DNA of 64,000 nucleotides from Bacillus sp. B15-48 (GCF_016879755.1 NZ_WOFU01000012.1:1-64000), one strand, 5' to 3'; positions 1 through 9,425 are shown, counted from the stretch's first letter. Notes: generated from the letters alone by a model not told the origin. A program made the numbers and translations.

Positions 1-127
<127 letters not shown>

Positions 128-154
128 AACGTTAAGGAAGATACTCCTTTTGCT

Positions 155-205
<51 letters not shown>

Positions 206-210
206 CAATT

Positions 211-328
<118 letters not shown>

Positions 329-400
329 CACAAAAAAGAACAGTTTATGTGAGTAACAGGTTCCGTTAACAATCGTAAATATTAAAAATGTAATGAAAAA

Positions 401-438
401 AGACCTTCAAATTGTATGGTAATTTGGAGGTCTTTTTT
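401..438 (+). terminator. rRNA operon terminator
   Basis: AGACCTTCAAATT pairs with AATTTGGAGGTCT across a seven-base loop and is followed by a run of seven T. It is the first strong hairpin-plus-T-tract after 5S and should end the rRNA transcript. Confidence 0.9.
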
Positions 439-485
439 TGGCTAATATGAAAGTGTAAATTTAAAATTAATACTTTCCTAACGCA

Positions 486-537
486 TAAGGGCGACTACGC
501 CTCTGTCTTCGCCCTTAGGGGCTCGCCAATCGGCGAG
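486..537. other. Twin GC-rich hairpins after the rRNA operon
   Basis: Two adjacent inverted repeats: TAAGGGCGA...TCGCCCTTA (486-517) and CTCGCC...GGCGAG (522-537). They stand out as GC-rich in AT-rich DNA. There is no long T-tract, so they may be a REP-like or processing element rather than a terminator. Function unknown. Confidence 0.5.
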
Positions 538-719
538 TCTTCTTTATTGATATAAAGGAATTTAGATCATTGTTTTGGGAGAACCTGCAATTGTTCTATT
601 AAAATGTGGGGGTACAATCGCCAGTGTACCACAGCAAAATACACTATATTTTTTTTGAAAATGGTAACAAAGCCTAACCTTAAATAAAAACACAACAATA
701 TTTTTCTTTATACAACTGA

Positions 720-943
720 ATGTTGATTTCACTGCGTCTGAAAAATAAACGGAAAAAATCCGTCTAAACTGGGAAATACCGATATTTCCTTAAAAATAAG
801 GGGAGTTTTTCCGTTTATACAATTCAAATCTTTGGATTTTGTCTTATTTAGAGCAGTTAACCGGAATTTCTCCACTTATATCTGCTTCTTCAGCTTCCCC
901 TATCTACATTAGCAGGAAATTCTCCGCTTATTCATGCTCAAAC
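720..943 (+). repeat. Dispersed ~220-bp intergenic repeat, copy 1
   Basis: This non-coding block matches 31288-31500 in the same orientation over its whole length. Shared landmarks in order are AAATACCGATATTTCC, a pyrimidine-rich GTTTTTCCG(T/C)TTATA, TCTTATTTAGA/GCTTATTTAGA, CAGTTAA, CTTATATCTGCTT, AGCTTCCCCTAT and ACATTAGC. Internal CCG(C/T)TTAT motifs recur at intervals. No ORF crosses it. Confidence 0.8.
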
Positions 944-1449
944 CTACACACAACTCGATACGGAGACGGCGAAAATGGTTTGGAGTAAAACTCGTAATCC
1001 AAAGAATTAGAAATTAATAGCAAAATAGCAAGGGGACAAACCCTTGCTATTTCTAATGTTTTTTAATCTCTCTAACGTTACAAATGGCCCTACAATTTAT
1101 AGTGCAAAAATCATTGGAAAATTTAAATATAGAAAATTAAAAAAGTTTAAAAAACGTTTTTTCTCCCCCTCTCTTCAATCTGAATTAATGGCCACGAATT
1201 AAAATCATACCTAAGCATTATTATAAAAATTAACTATTGATAAACTTTAAGTAGTAAAGGAATTTAATATTAACAAAATATAGAAAAATTAGAAAATTCA
1301 ATTGACTTTTAATCTAGCTCTTTATATACTCAATTTATAAATATTGTTAACGGTGTTAACGAATCGTTAACAAATGCAAAATTAGACAATCCTGAGTTAC
1401 AATTGACGCCAGCATCTGTCAAAAAATCCCTCCTGTAAATTCATGTAGC

Positions 1450-1468
1450 CGCTTTCATAGTGAAAGCG
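1450..1468. promoter_or_regulatory. Inverted repeat resembling a CcpA (cre) half-site pair
   Basis: CGCTTTCA and TGAAAGCG are perfect inverted arms separated by TAG. The right arm reads TGAAAGCGTAATGA, close to the cre consensus WTGNAANCGNWNNCW but with mismatches. Inference only. Confidence 0.3.
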
Positions 1469-1854
1469 TAATGATTCTCATTTGCATGGGGCGTTGGTTT
1501 TTGGAAGGAATGCAAATGCGGTCAGTTGTTTTAAGGAAGATTTTAGAAACAGGTGAGCTGTTCTTCATTTTGTTGAAGAATTGCTACAACCTAAAAAGGG
1601 GGTACTTAAGGAAAGGAAAAAATGATTAAGAGTTAATTGATTTCAATTTTTAAAGGTTCAAAGGGGGCGTAAAAATCTACACGTGTTTATTCTTCATAAA
1701 ATAAAAACATCTTTTACGTTGTCGCAAACGTGTTTCATAAAACTTTTAATTACATAAGCCAAAAAAAGATTACAGTTTATAAGTAAAAATAACTATGTAA
1801 CGCAATAATTCAATTTTTCTCAACAACAAATTTTTGAGAAGTCTATAGAGATTT

Positions 1855-1869
1855 TCGAAAGCGCATACA
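1855..1869 (+). promoter_or_regulatory. Candidate cre (CcpA) site upstream of the symporter operon
   Basis: TCGAAAGCGCATACA fits the cre consensus WTGNAANCGNWNNCW with one mismatch. It lies 65 bp before the GTG start at 1934, a typical place for carbon catabolite control of a solute transporter. Confidence 0.4.
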
Positions 1870-1933
1870 ACTTTATTATCTTATAGAAGGTAGGATAGGG
1901 ATTATTAAAAGTAAGGGATAGAGGGGGATAAAA

Positions 1934-2167
1934 GTGACGCAAAAAACAAAGGTATTACTCGTAATTATTGGTTTTTCATTATTAACTTTATTTCATTTCG
2001 ATTTTTGGTGGTTTCATTTAGTCGATCCAATTCTATTTGGGTTCATGCCATTTGCATTGTGGTTCCAAATTTTAACTGGAGGAATAGTAGCATCCATTTT
2101 CCTGTATTTTTCGTATAAAGTGATTTGGCCGGATGTTCCAGATGAATTTGATGAGGAAGTAGAGTAA
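1934..2167 (+). CDS. DUF3311-type small membrane protein
   Basis: A 77-residue protein with two hydrophobic segments (about residues 7-25 and 32-62) and an acidic tail ending in DEFDEEVE. The GTG start follows a GAGGGGGA ribosome site. Proteins of the DUF3311 family typically sit directly before a sodium:solute symporter, as here (20-bp gap to 2188), and are thought to be accessory subunits of the transporter. The family call rests on size, topology and gene order; biochemical role unknown. Confidence 0.75.
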   Translation: MTQKTKVLLVIIGFSLLTLFHFDFWWFHLVDPILFGFMPFALWFQILTGGIVASIFLYFSYKVIWPDVPDEFDEEVE

Positions 2168-2187
2168 TAGCTTGGGGGGATTTTTTT

Positions 2188-3720
2188 ATGAATAGTAGTG
2201 TAATGGTTGTTTTTATCGTTTCGCTTATTTATATGCTTTTTATTATAGCAATCGGATATGTATCGCAAAAAAGGACGCAGAATACAGGGGAAGATTACTT
2301 TTTAGCGAGTCGAAGTATTTCTGGATTTTATTTGTTTTGTGCCATTATTGGGACAAACCTATCTGCGTTTGTCATGCTAGGAATGCCAGGAGCTGCTTAC
2401 CATAATGGCTTTGGGATGTATGGTTTAATAATGGGGGCCGGGGCCTTTTTGATTGCATTCACGACCTACTATTTTGGTTTAAGAATATGGATATTAGGGA
2501 AAAAGTTTAATTATGGGACTCCTAGTGAGTTTTATGGAGATCGGTTCAAGAGCAATGCAATATCAAATATTATGTTTCTTATTTTTGCTGTCTACACATT
2601 ACCATATGTTGTATTAGGACAAATTGGTGCGGGAGCAGGATTTGAAACATTTACGAATGGTTTAGTTCCGTATTGGCTCGGATCGCTCATTATAACATTT
2701 GTTGTCGGTTATTATGTTTGGGGCGGGGGCATGCGAGGCACAGTGTTAACAAATACATTACAGGTTTTCATCTTTACAATCTTTCTCGTATTAGCCGTTT
2801 TTATGTTAGCAAATAATAGTGGTGGCTTTTCAGCACTTACAGAAAGAGTACTCCAAGAGAAACCACATTTAATGCAACGTGAAGGAATACCTGCCTTTTC
2901 ATGGCAAATTTGGTTTAGTCAATGGCTTTTATTCGCTTTTGTTGTTTTAAGTTTCCCACATGTTTTTGTCCGATTATTAGCAGCAAAAGGAAGCAATGCC
3001 CTACGTCAAAATAGTGTTTATTATCCTTTGGGAATGGCGGTCATTTATTTACTAGCTGTAACTTTAGGTGTGTGGGGGGCAGTATTAATCCCAGGATTAG
3101 AAGGAAGCGCATCAGATAATATTGTTTTTATGCTTACATTCGAATACCTTCCAATTTGGATGAGTGGAATTGCCTTAGCTGGACTCTTTGCAATGGTCAT
3201 GTCTACAATGGATGCCCAACTTTTAACAATGAGTAATCTATTTACGAATGACATTCTTAAAAAATACTTTAAAGTTGAAAGTGAAGCGAAAATGGTCTTC
3301 TATGGCCGTCTATTTGTTGTTGTGCTCTTAGCGATTTCCTATTTTGTTTCATTAATCAGACCGGCTAGTGTTTTTCAAATTGCTGAATTATCGTTTACTG
3401 GTACATCAGCGATGATTCCAGTCATCGTTGCAGCATTATATTGGAGACGATTAAATAGTTATGGTGCAATTGCAAGCTTGTTAACAGGCGCAGTGTTAGT
3501 ACCCGTATACTTCTTTACAAACTGGCTGCCTAGTTTTGGCTTCTTACCGATTGTTCCCGTTTTTGTAGGATCATTCATTGTGATGGTCGTTGTTAGTTAC
3601 CTTACAAAACCTCAGTATGAAAATGCAGACAGACATTTAAATGTATTAAATATTTATTTTAAAAAACGAAATAAGACAGTGGTGCATGAACATTCAGAAT
3701 CTATTAAAGAAGCAAAATAA
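2188..3720 (+). CDS. Sodium:solute symporter (SSS family)
   Basis: A 510-residue polytopic membrane protein with about 13 hydrophobic segments. It has the family's N-terminal pattern (GEDYFLASRSISGF, then a helix with GTNLSAFVMLGMPG) and the segment GLFAMVMSTMDAQLLTMSN, which corresponds to the conserved Na+-site helix of SSS transporters. It should import an organic solute with Na+. It forms an operon with the DUF3311 protein and ends at a strong terminator. The substrate cannot be told from sequence; relatives carry monocarboxylates, proline or pantothenate. The cre-like site upstream suggests a carbon source. Confidence 0.88.
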   Translation: MNSSVMVVFIVSLIYMLFIIAIGYVSQKRTQNTGEDYFLASRSISGFYLFCAIIGTNLSAFVMLGMPGAAYHNGFGMYGLIMGAGAFLIAFTTYYFGLRIWILGKKFNYGTPSEFYGDRFKSNAISNIMFLIFAVYTLPYVVLGQIGAGAGFETFTNGLVPYWLGSLIITFVVGYYVWGGGMRGTVLTNTLQVFIFTIFLVLAVFMLANNSGGFSALTERVLQEKPHLMQREGIPAFSWQIWFSQWLLFAFVVLSFPHVFVRLLAAKGSNALRQNSVYYPLGMAVIYLLAVTLGVWGAVLIPGLEGSASDNIVFMLTFEYLPIWMSGIALAGLFAMVMSTMDAQLLTMSNLFTNDILKKYFKVESEAKMVFYGRLFVVVLLAISYFVSLIRPASVFQIAELSFTGTSAMIPVIVAALYWRRLNSYGAIASLLTGAVLVPVYFFTNWLPSFGFLPIVPVFVGSFIVMVVVSYLTKPQYENADRHLNVLNIYFKKRNKTVVHEHSESIKEAK

Positions 3721-3728
3721 TTCTTTAC

Positions 3729-3760
3729 CAAAACCCGTACTCTAGTCGTGCGGGTTTTTA
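3729..3760 (+). terminator. Terminator of the symporter operon
   Basis: AAAACCCGTAC and GTGCGGGTTTTT form a hairpin with a T-tract 9 bp after the symporter stop codon. Confidence 0.85.
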
Positions 3761-3861
3761 TTTTTACTAGCGTAATAAGGATGAATGGAAACTGGAATGA
3801 ATTGGAATTTGATATACAATTAGGAAAATTCTAAAAATATTTAGATTAGAAAGGGAAGGGT

Positions 3862-5070
3862 ATGATGGAGGCTTTAGAACACGATTCGTTTACAGATAGA
3901 AAATATAAAGTTTTTACGACTATATTGTTTTGGACGGCATTAGTCGTTTTATGTTCTTTGTATATGACAATCCCGCTTTTACCCGTATTTGAGGCTGAAT
4001 TTGCGGTGACGAGCAATCAAGCTGCGTGGGTGGGTAGTATATTTTCTTTATTCTTTGCATTGGGCTGTTTATTTTTTGGGATTGTTTCGGAAAAATACGG
4101 GTTAAAACGAGTGATGATTTTCGGCTTGTTTTTTATAAGTATGATGGCGATTTTAGTAGGTACAGCGAACAGTTTTCAGCAATTGCTGCTTTATCGAGCT
4201 TTACAAGGTCTCGTATGTGCGACTTTTTCACCTGTAGCCTTAACATATGTAGGGACGGTCTTTCCTATCCGGCACCGGGTTGGGACGATTGGTATGCTTA
4301 GCCTTGGATTTTTAATGGCTGGAATCATTGGTCAATTAATAAGTAGTTATTTTGAACCGATTTGGGGTTGGCGTGCGGTCTTTTATTTGCTCGGTGGGAT
4401 TTATGGACTTACAACAGTTTTAATGATGTTCCTTCCTCGGGAAGAAACTGTGAACGATAACAGCATCATTATGGTTTTAAAAAAGATGATCCTTCCCTTT
4501 CAAAATAAACTGATCGTGTTAATTTATATGATTGCAATCACGATTTTATTGTCATTTGTCGGCATGTATACTGCTTTAGGGAATTACTTGGCAGAAGGTT
4601 TCGGATTCAGTGCGCAGCAAATCTTTTTAGTCAGGGCTATAGGGATCATCGGAATTGCTTTTTCTCCACTAGCTGGTTTATTCATTTATAAATTTGGAAT
4701 ATCACGTGTGTTGAATGCAGGTTTAATCGTATCTACCGTTGGTTTATTTTCGATGGGAATGAGTGGAAGCTTGGGATTGACGATTTTTATGAGTGTCGTA
4801 TTTGTTGCTGGGATCGCGACAGTCGTTCCAACTTTAATTGCGTTTGTCGGGCAATTAGGGGGGAGCAATAAAGGAGTGGTGACGTCCATCTATGTGTTTA
4901 TCCTTTTTGTAGGTGCAAGCTTGGGTCCTGTTCTCGCAACCTTCATATTACAAGTGACCGATTCAAGATGGTCGTTTTTCATTTTAGGAGTGCTTCTCAC
5001 AGCCTCTTTGCTTTTATCGATGTTGATAGGAAAATTAAAAACAAAAACGCAAAAGGAACAAGTGGCTTGA
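3862..5070 (+). CDS. MFS transporter (drug/metabolite efflux type)
   Basis: A 402-residue protein with 12 predicted membrane segments. The signature between helices 2 and 3 is visible as GIVSEKYGLKRVM, with a further family motif LYRALQGLVCATFSP. It resembles the DHA1/YjhB-like group of proton-coupled exporters. Start: ATG after AAGGGAAGGG. No adjacent regulator indicates the substrate. A decayed TRAP binding-protein gene follows 26 bp downstream. Confidence 0.82.
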   Translation: MMEALEHDSFTDRKYKVFTTILFWTALVVLCSLYMTIPLLPVFEAEFAVTSNQAAWVGSIFSLFFALGCLFFGIVSEKYGLKRVMIFGLFFISMMAILVGTANSFQQLLLYRALQGLVCATFSPVALTYVGTVFPIRHRVGTIGMLSLGFLMAGIIGQLISSYFEPIWGWRAVFYLLGGIYGLTTVLMMFLPREETVNDNSIIMVLKKMILPFQNKLIVLIYMIAITILLSFVGMYTALGNYLAEGFGFSAQQIFLVRAIGIIGIAFSPLAGLFIYKFGISRVLNAGLIVSTVGLFSMGMSGSLGLTIFMSVVFVAGIATVVPTLIAFVGQLGGSNKGVVTSIYVFILFVGASLGPVLATFILQVTDSRWSFFILGVLLTASLLLSMLIGKLKTKTQKEQVA

Positions 5071-5095
5071 TGGGAGATAGGAAGGGAGGGTTTAT

Positions 5096-5568
5096 ATGAG
5101 AAAAATCATTTTAAAAGTTGTCATGTTGATTAGCGTTCTTGTGTTAACTGCTTGTGGATCTAATGCTACATCTCGTGACTTCGCTGATCGAGTGTATACA
5201 CTAAATTATAATGTTATTACTCCAGATATTTCAGATAAAAGCAAAGCCCATTATTATGCGATGAAATGGTTTCCTGAAGAGCTTGAAGAAAGAAGTGAAG
5301 GTCGTATCTTGGTAAATGTCTATTTTAATGGTCAATTAGCTCAACTTCCAGAAATGCTTGATGCCGTCGCTACTGGATTAATTGATATGGGCTATGCAAC
5401 AGCATCCTATTAAGGTGACTTGATTCCAGAGGCTTTTGTTACTAGTTTGCCCTATTTTGCTAAAGATGTTAAAAAAGCACATGAGCTATGGTATAACACA
5501 GAAATTGTATACTCTATGAAAAAACGCAACCAATGTTTGATAAGTTTGCTTCATTAAGTGAAAGGTGA
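5096..5568 (+). pseudogene. TRAP transporter DctP-type binding lipoprotein, decayed remnant
   Basis: The first 105 codons encode a lipoprotein signal peptide (LVLTACGS lipobox) and the N-terminal DctP fold (ELEERSEGRILVNVYFNGQL...EMLDAVATGLIDMGYATASY). A TAA at 5411-5413 interrupts it, but the same frame continues with family-like sequence (DLIPEAFVTSLPYFAKDVKK). A frameshift near 5520 then moves coding-like sequence (LYEKTQPMFDKFAS) to another frame. About two thirds of the ~340-residue protein is missing, and no DctQ or DctM gene follows. An intact DctPQM set is at 25.3-28.3 kb. Confidence 0.8.
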
Positions 5569-5689
5569 GCGAGGATTTTGAGATTATTCGAGAAAATAGA
5601 GAATAAAACAAGATTAGAGGATGACGGTCGGAGGACCTCCACCCTGACTTATAAATGTACTTATTTTAGGTGGTGATTGTAGGTCAAAT

Positions 5690-5756
5690 GTGCCTTTCCC
5701 TTAAGTGGTTTACATACAAGCTACACTATGGAGAGGCACCTGTTCCGCATTTTTTC
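5690..5756 (+). repeat. Diverged ~67-bp repeat, copy 1
   Basis: GTGCCTTTCCCTTAAGTGG...CTACACTA...GAGGCACCTGTTCCGCATTT aligns with 8083-8150 in the same orientation. The pair flanks the metallophosphoesterase/GNAT/zinc-ribbon segment. It could be the remains of mobile-element ends, but no transposase is nearby. Confidence 0.45.
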
Positions 5757-7063
5757 AACGTTCGGTTTGAGTCAACTTAAATACATCAATGATCTTTCCA
5801 TTGCGGTCATATACGTTGAAGAGCAACGTCTCATCATTTGTTTGAAGAACGGCACCGGTTTGCACCTTTCCATTAAACACGACATGATCCCATGGAAAAC
5901 TTACATTATGGTAAAATTTTGGACCTGCAGAGCCTAGTGTAATGTAAGTAGTTCCACTGTTGATGGCGTTTTGGCTCGTGTTTTTCAGCCCATTAAGAAT
6001 TGTCGTCCGTTTATAAACATGATCGTGGCCACCGATATAAAGGTGAACCCCAAGTTGTTGCATTTTCTTTGTGATTATTTCCCTGACCGGTCCCATCCCA
6101 GGGTCACTACTCTTACTATGCTTTCCTCCATAGTAAGAGTAGTCACCCATCACCACTTTCCATTTCTTGTCGGTTGAACGAAGGTCGTTTTCAAGCCAGG
6201 TTAGCTTCGTTGTTCATATACACTGTGTTCATCACAGCGATATGGACATCTCCGTAATCAAATGAATAGTTCGTTTCCTTGATTGTGCCTGTTCCATTTT
6301 TAGGAAGATTAAAGAAGTTGGTCAAGTGACTGGCGTGGATGTCCTTGTTCACTTCATGATTTCCTAGGAGATTCGCTAATAGCAAATCGAGGTCTTGATA
6401 AACATAGGTTAAAACATCATCCCAATGTTCGGTTTTCCCCCCGACATTGACAAGGTCTCCGATCTGAACCATCATCCGGCCATTTGGGTGATGCTTTTTC
6501 AGGACTTCAAGCATGTGAGTAAAAAGTTTAAAACTAGCAGGATTTCGATCTGGAACTTGTAAATCAGCTAATAAATAGATTGTGTTTTTCTCAGCTTGAA
6601 CTGCAGTTTTAAAGGAATATTCTGGACTGCATGGCCTATTTTGGCGAAGACAAAAGCGATAGTCGTAAACCATCCCTTCTTGAAGCCCTGTTAAATGCAC
6701 TTCATGAGAGGTGAAATGGCGTTGCTGAAAGCGCCAAAAATTTCCGCTGCTAAAAGAAGTCATTTTAGTTTTAACTGAGTCTGCATTTGCCCACGAATTT
6801 TCAACAGTTGGTTTAAATTGTAAATAAATGGACCCAAGTCTCTCATCAGTTACAAAGTTAATGCCAACTTCATCTTCGGTCACACCCGCATTCACAACAG
6901 GTGGAAACTCAGCTAAAACCATACCGACAGAACTCTTGCTGTTTAGCACAACATCAGTTTCATTTGGAACATGAAGTTCAGCCGTACCAACCCCAACAGG
7001 TAAAAAGAGAACAACGAATAGAACAAGATAAAGCTTTTTAAAAATAAAATCTTTTCTTTCCAT
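5755..7063 (-). pseudogene. Purple-acid-phosphatase-like secreted metallophosphoesterase, frameshifted
   Basis: The 5' part (6191-7063) encodes a signal peptide, a fibronectin-III-like domain and metallophosphoesterase motifs (LLADLQVPD, QIGDLVNVG, LLGNHEVN). It reaches a TGA at 6191-6193 just after MNNEANLA. The 3' part (5755-6190) continues in another frame as WLENDLRSTDKKWKVVMGDY and carries the metal-binding GGHDHVYKRT. One indel near 6195 explains the split. The start is taken as the ATG at 7063, which follows AAGGAGG. In the 3' part, MGDYSYY stands where family members often have a metal-ligand His, so activity may have been lost before the frameshift. A sequencing error is the alternative. 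Confidence 0.75.
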
Positions 7064-7157
7064 CTCATCCTCCTTATCAATTAGTTTGCCCCAAATCATT
7101 CCAACTCGTTCAGCGGCATGCGGATTGAAGATATAGTTTTATAAGAAAGGTGTAAGA

Positions 7158-7388
7158 ATGATGTTTTTACGTGGCTGGCTTATGTACAATAGAGGGAACA
7201 GAAAGAGAAGAAAAGAAGAGGAATCTTCTTTGCTAGAATTTAAAAAAGCGAATGTGAAACATATTAATGAGATTATAGAGTTTTGTTCACACGGTCAACG
7301 GGATACTTACAATGAAACCCATTGCAAAGACTACATAAAAGAACAAAAATACTTTTCAAATACAGAGGAAGGAAGTATAGATTTTTGA
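7158..7388 (+). pseudogene. GNAT acetyltransferase N-terminal fragment (tentative)
   Basis: The 77 residues include LEFKKANVKHINEIIEFCS followed by a DTYNETHCKDYIKE stretch, which resembles the first beta strand and helix of GNAT N-acetyltransferases. The acetyl-CoA-binding core is absent because the frame stops at 7388. It is either a truncated relic or an unrelated small protein. A possible ribosome site (AAGGTG) precedes it. Confidence 0.4.
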
Positions 7389-7465
7389 GATATTGCAGAG
7401 ATGTTTGAGCAGTGTCAATTCATTGACCTTCGCAACCAACACTTTTGTACAAGGAGCTTTTACAA

Positions 7466-7966
7466 ATGGGAAAAAAGAAACGTGGCCATTACTGCAAAGC
7501 ATGTGGGAGAACTCGAGCGAACGAAAAGTTCAGTGGGAAGGGGCATCGGCTACATATATGTAAAGATTGCAAAAGGAATGGTAAAAAAGCACACGAGCCG
7601 TCAACTTCAAACATTGATCGAGAAGTACATAGGCTTAACAAGGCGATAAAGAATTGTCTGATCTTTTATACGCAAAGATTAAGTTTCTTTCTTTTTGAAT
7701 ATCATAGAGAAAGATATATAACAAGAGATGACTTCGAATCTGAGATTTTTCTCTATCAGAAACAGCCCAATCAAAATTTTATTGTTGTAGAATCTATGCA
7801 AATGACTTCACCTTTAATGGAAGTTCTATTTAAAAAGTATCATGAAACACTAGAAAATGGACTGGTTTTAGATTACGAAGAGATAGTAGAAAATGAATTT
7901 TTGGATTTATCAAAGAAGCGTAAACAACATCTGGAAGTGATTCTGTCGATGAATAATTTGATGTGA
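7466..7966 (+). CDS. Zinc-ribbon protein of unknown function
   Basis: A 166-residue protein starting MGKKKRGHYCKACGR. The start is the ATG at 7466, placed 9 nt after AAGGAG. Residues 9-35 form a four-cysteine zinc ribbon: CKACGR...CKDCKR spaced by about 18 residues with KFSGKGHRLHIC. The rest is charged and helical with no recognised domain. The N-terminal ribbon matches a small conserved protein type that I recall from Bacillaceae. Its role is unknown; nucleic-acid or protein binding is possible. It stands alone between relics. Confidence 0.65.
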   Translation: MGKKKRGHYCKACGRTRANEKFSGKGHRLHICKDCKRNGKKAHEPSTSNIDREVHRLNKAIKNCLIFYTQRLSFFLFEYHRERYITRDDFESEIFLYQKQPNQNFIVVESMQMTSPLMEVLFKKYHETLENGLVLDYEEIVENEFLDLSKKRKQHLEVILSMNNLM

Positions 7967-8440
7967 CTTAAGCAAGAAAACCTCCATGGCCTTTGAGTGA
8001 TTTTAATTTTGATTAACCATCTACTGGGTTATTTGTTGTGGAGTTTTTACTAATAAGCTCAAAAGGAGTATTTTTTTGGAAAGTGCCTTGTCTTAAGTGA
8101 AGTCACACCCCAGCACTACACTAGAGGATAGGTACCTATGCTGCATTTAGGTATGAGTCAATTTCTCCTATTAAGTGCAGTACATGGTTATTATATGGTG
8201 AGTGGTCAGGCTAAAGGGGGGTATTGTTCATTCCGATGTCGGTACTTAAAACTTAGGCAGAAGCATGCATAATGTTTTTGATCACGCGTTTCTGTCTGTA
8301 TATGCTAGGTTGTTTATTTTGAATTTTATAATAATTATGTACAAAGTTTTTCAATATTGTTACAATTAGAATGTGCTTAATGTTTGTTTCGAAATTTTAG
8401 AATTATCTAATATGTTACTTTTTTAACAAAGGAGGATTAT
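7967..8440. other. Gene-free stretch
   Basis: No supportable ORF. It contains repeat copy 2 at 8083-8150. The last 100 bp are very AT-rich and probably carry the promoter of the thioesterase gene at 8441. I see no clear sigma-54 or riboswitch signal. Confidence 0.5.
8083..8150 (+). repeat. Diverged ~67-bp repeat, copy 2
   Basis: Same orientation and order of blocks as 5690-5756 (GTGCCTT, CTTAAGTG, ACTACACTA, GGTACCTATGCTGCATTT). It is separated from copy 1 by about 2.4 kb. Confidence 0.45.
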
Positions 8441-8863
8441 ATGAAAATACATGAATATTCTAAGCGCGTTGAGTGGGGAGATACCGATGCAGCCGGGATC
8501 GTTTTCTCACCGAATTTTTATCGATGGTTAGATGAAGCGGTTCATTACTTTTTCGAAAGCGTTGGATACCCACTGACAAAGGTAATAAAAGAAGAACAGA
8601 TTACAATACCTGTTGTAGAGTCTAAATGTTCATTTCAAAGACCGTTGAAATTTGCCGATCATTTTACAATCCAAACTACCATACTTGAAATTCGAGATAA
8701 AGTGATAAAATTTAATCATGATTTTATTAAAGATGGCGAAAAAATCGCAAGTGCATACCAAATTCGGGCAATCGTTGATATTACAGGAGAAAAGTTAAAG
8801 GCTGTTTCCATTCCACCTCATATTAGAAGAGCAATTAATGGGAGTCGGGTTGTTGTTGAATAA
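8441..8863 (+). CDS. Acyl-CoA thioesterase, hot-dog fold (4HBT/YbgC-like)
   Basis: A 140-residue single hot-dog domain. The N-terminal active-site motif is clear: VEWGDTDAAGIVFSPNFYRW, in which the Asp of GDTDAAG is the catalytic residue of 4-hydroxybenzoyl-CoA thioesterases. It should hydrolyse short or aromatic acyl-CoA in the cytoplasm. The ATG follows AAAGGAGGATT. It is monocistronic with its own terminator. A second hot-dog thioesterase lies at 24850 in the aromatic cluster. Substrate unknown. Confidence 0.85.
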   Translation: MKIHEYSKRVEWGDTDAAGIVFSPNFYRWLDEAVHYFFESVGYPLTKVIKEEQITIPVVESKCSFQRPLKFADHFTIQTTILEIRDKVIKFNHDFIKDGEKIASAYQIRAIVDITGEKLKAVSIPPHIRRAINGSRVVVE

Positions 8864-8899
8864 GGATAGGTTCAACTATATCAACAAATTATGTATCGA

Positions 8900-8926
8900 G
8901 GATTGCTCTCTAGAGCAATCCTTTTA
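8900..8926 (+). terminator. Terminator after the thioesterase
   Basis: GGATTGCTC and GAGCAATCC are a perfect inverted repeat around TCTA, followed by TTTT. Confidence 0.8.
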
Positions 8927-8969
8927 GTTCATCCCACATTATTACTTTAAAGTTAATGCTGGTAATCGA

Positions 8970-9425
8970 CCTTTTAATCCGAGTACTAAGTAAAAGTACA
9001 GCTAATATTGTATGTTTTTTCCAGAAAGGTCATTTGTGGGCATTTATGAACAATTGGCGGGAGTGAGCCGAAAGTTTTTTGAACGATATTGCTGGTAACG
9101 CGTTTTTTAATCCAAGTACTCGTATTAAAAATCCAATATTTCGTTGATATATTGCTAGTACTCGTAATAAGACGCTGTAAAATGAAGGTTTAAACCGAGT
9201 ACTAGCAATAAAATGAGGTCAGAAGGCTGATATAATCCCTGTACTAGCAATAAAAAACGGCCAAAAATAGATTTAATCCAAGTACTAGTATTAAAACAGG
9301 CCCATAAAGAGTATTATTCCAAGTACTAGGAATAAACAAACAGCCTTATTATCACGGTTAATCCAAATACTAGGAATAAAACTTAGCCCCTTATAATCCA
9401 CGTTAATCCAAGTACTAGCAATAAA
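8970..9425. repeat. Array of ~9 quasi-palindromic units at 41-45 bp spacing
   Basis: A degenerate core TTTAATCCAAGTACTAGC followed by AATAAAA recurs with its central GTACT (once ATACT) at about 8983, 9116, 9158, 9199, 9241, 9282, 9323, 9367 and 9412. From 9116 on the spacings are 42, 41, 42, 41, 41, 44 and 45 bp; the first gap of 133 bp is about three units. The core is nearly its own reverse complement around AGTACT. The 17-20 bp between cores are not conserved. There is no ORF and no cas gene nearby. Function unknown. Confidence 0.85.

Larger units (their letters stand above)
944..1933. other. Gene-free AT-rich spacer
   Basis: No supportable ORF. Visible features: a triple GTTAAC cluster at about 1345-1371 (three copies 10-13 bp apart), an inverted repeat CGCTTTCA-TAG-TGAAAGCG at 1450-1468, and a catabolite-responsive-element-like site at 1855-1869. 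The right end probably holds the promoter of the symporter operon that starts at 1934. Confidence 0.5.

Noticed and set aside
8250-8275. Sigma-54 promoter before the thioesterase (GGCAGAAGCATGCAT)
   Set aside because: GG-GC spacing is nine, not ten, and the flanks do not match.
8970-9425. CRISPR array
   Set aside because: The period is regular, but repeats are too diverged, the between-core segments are only 17-20 bp, the core is nearly palindromic throughout, and no cas genes are present.
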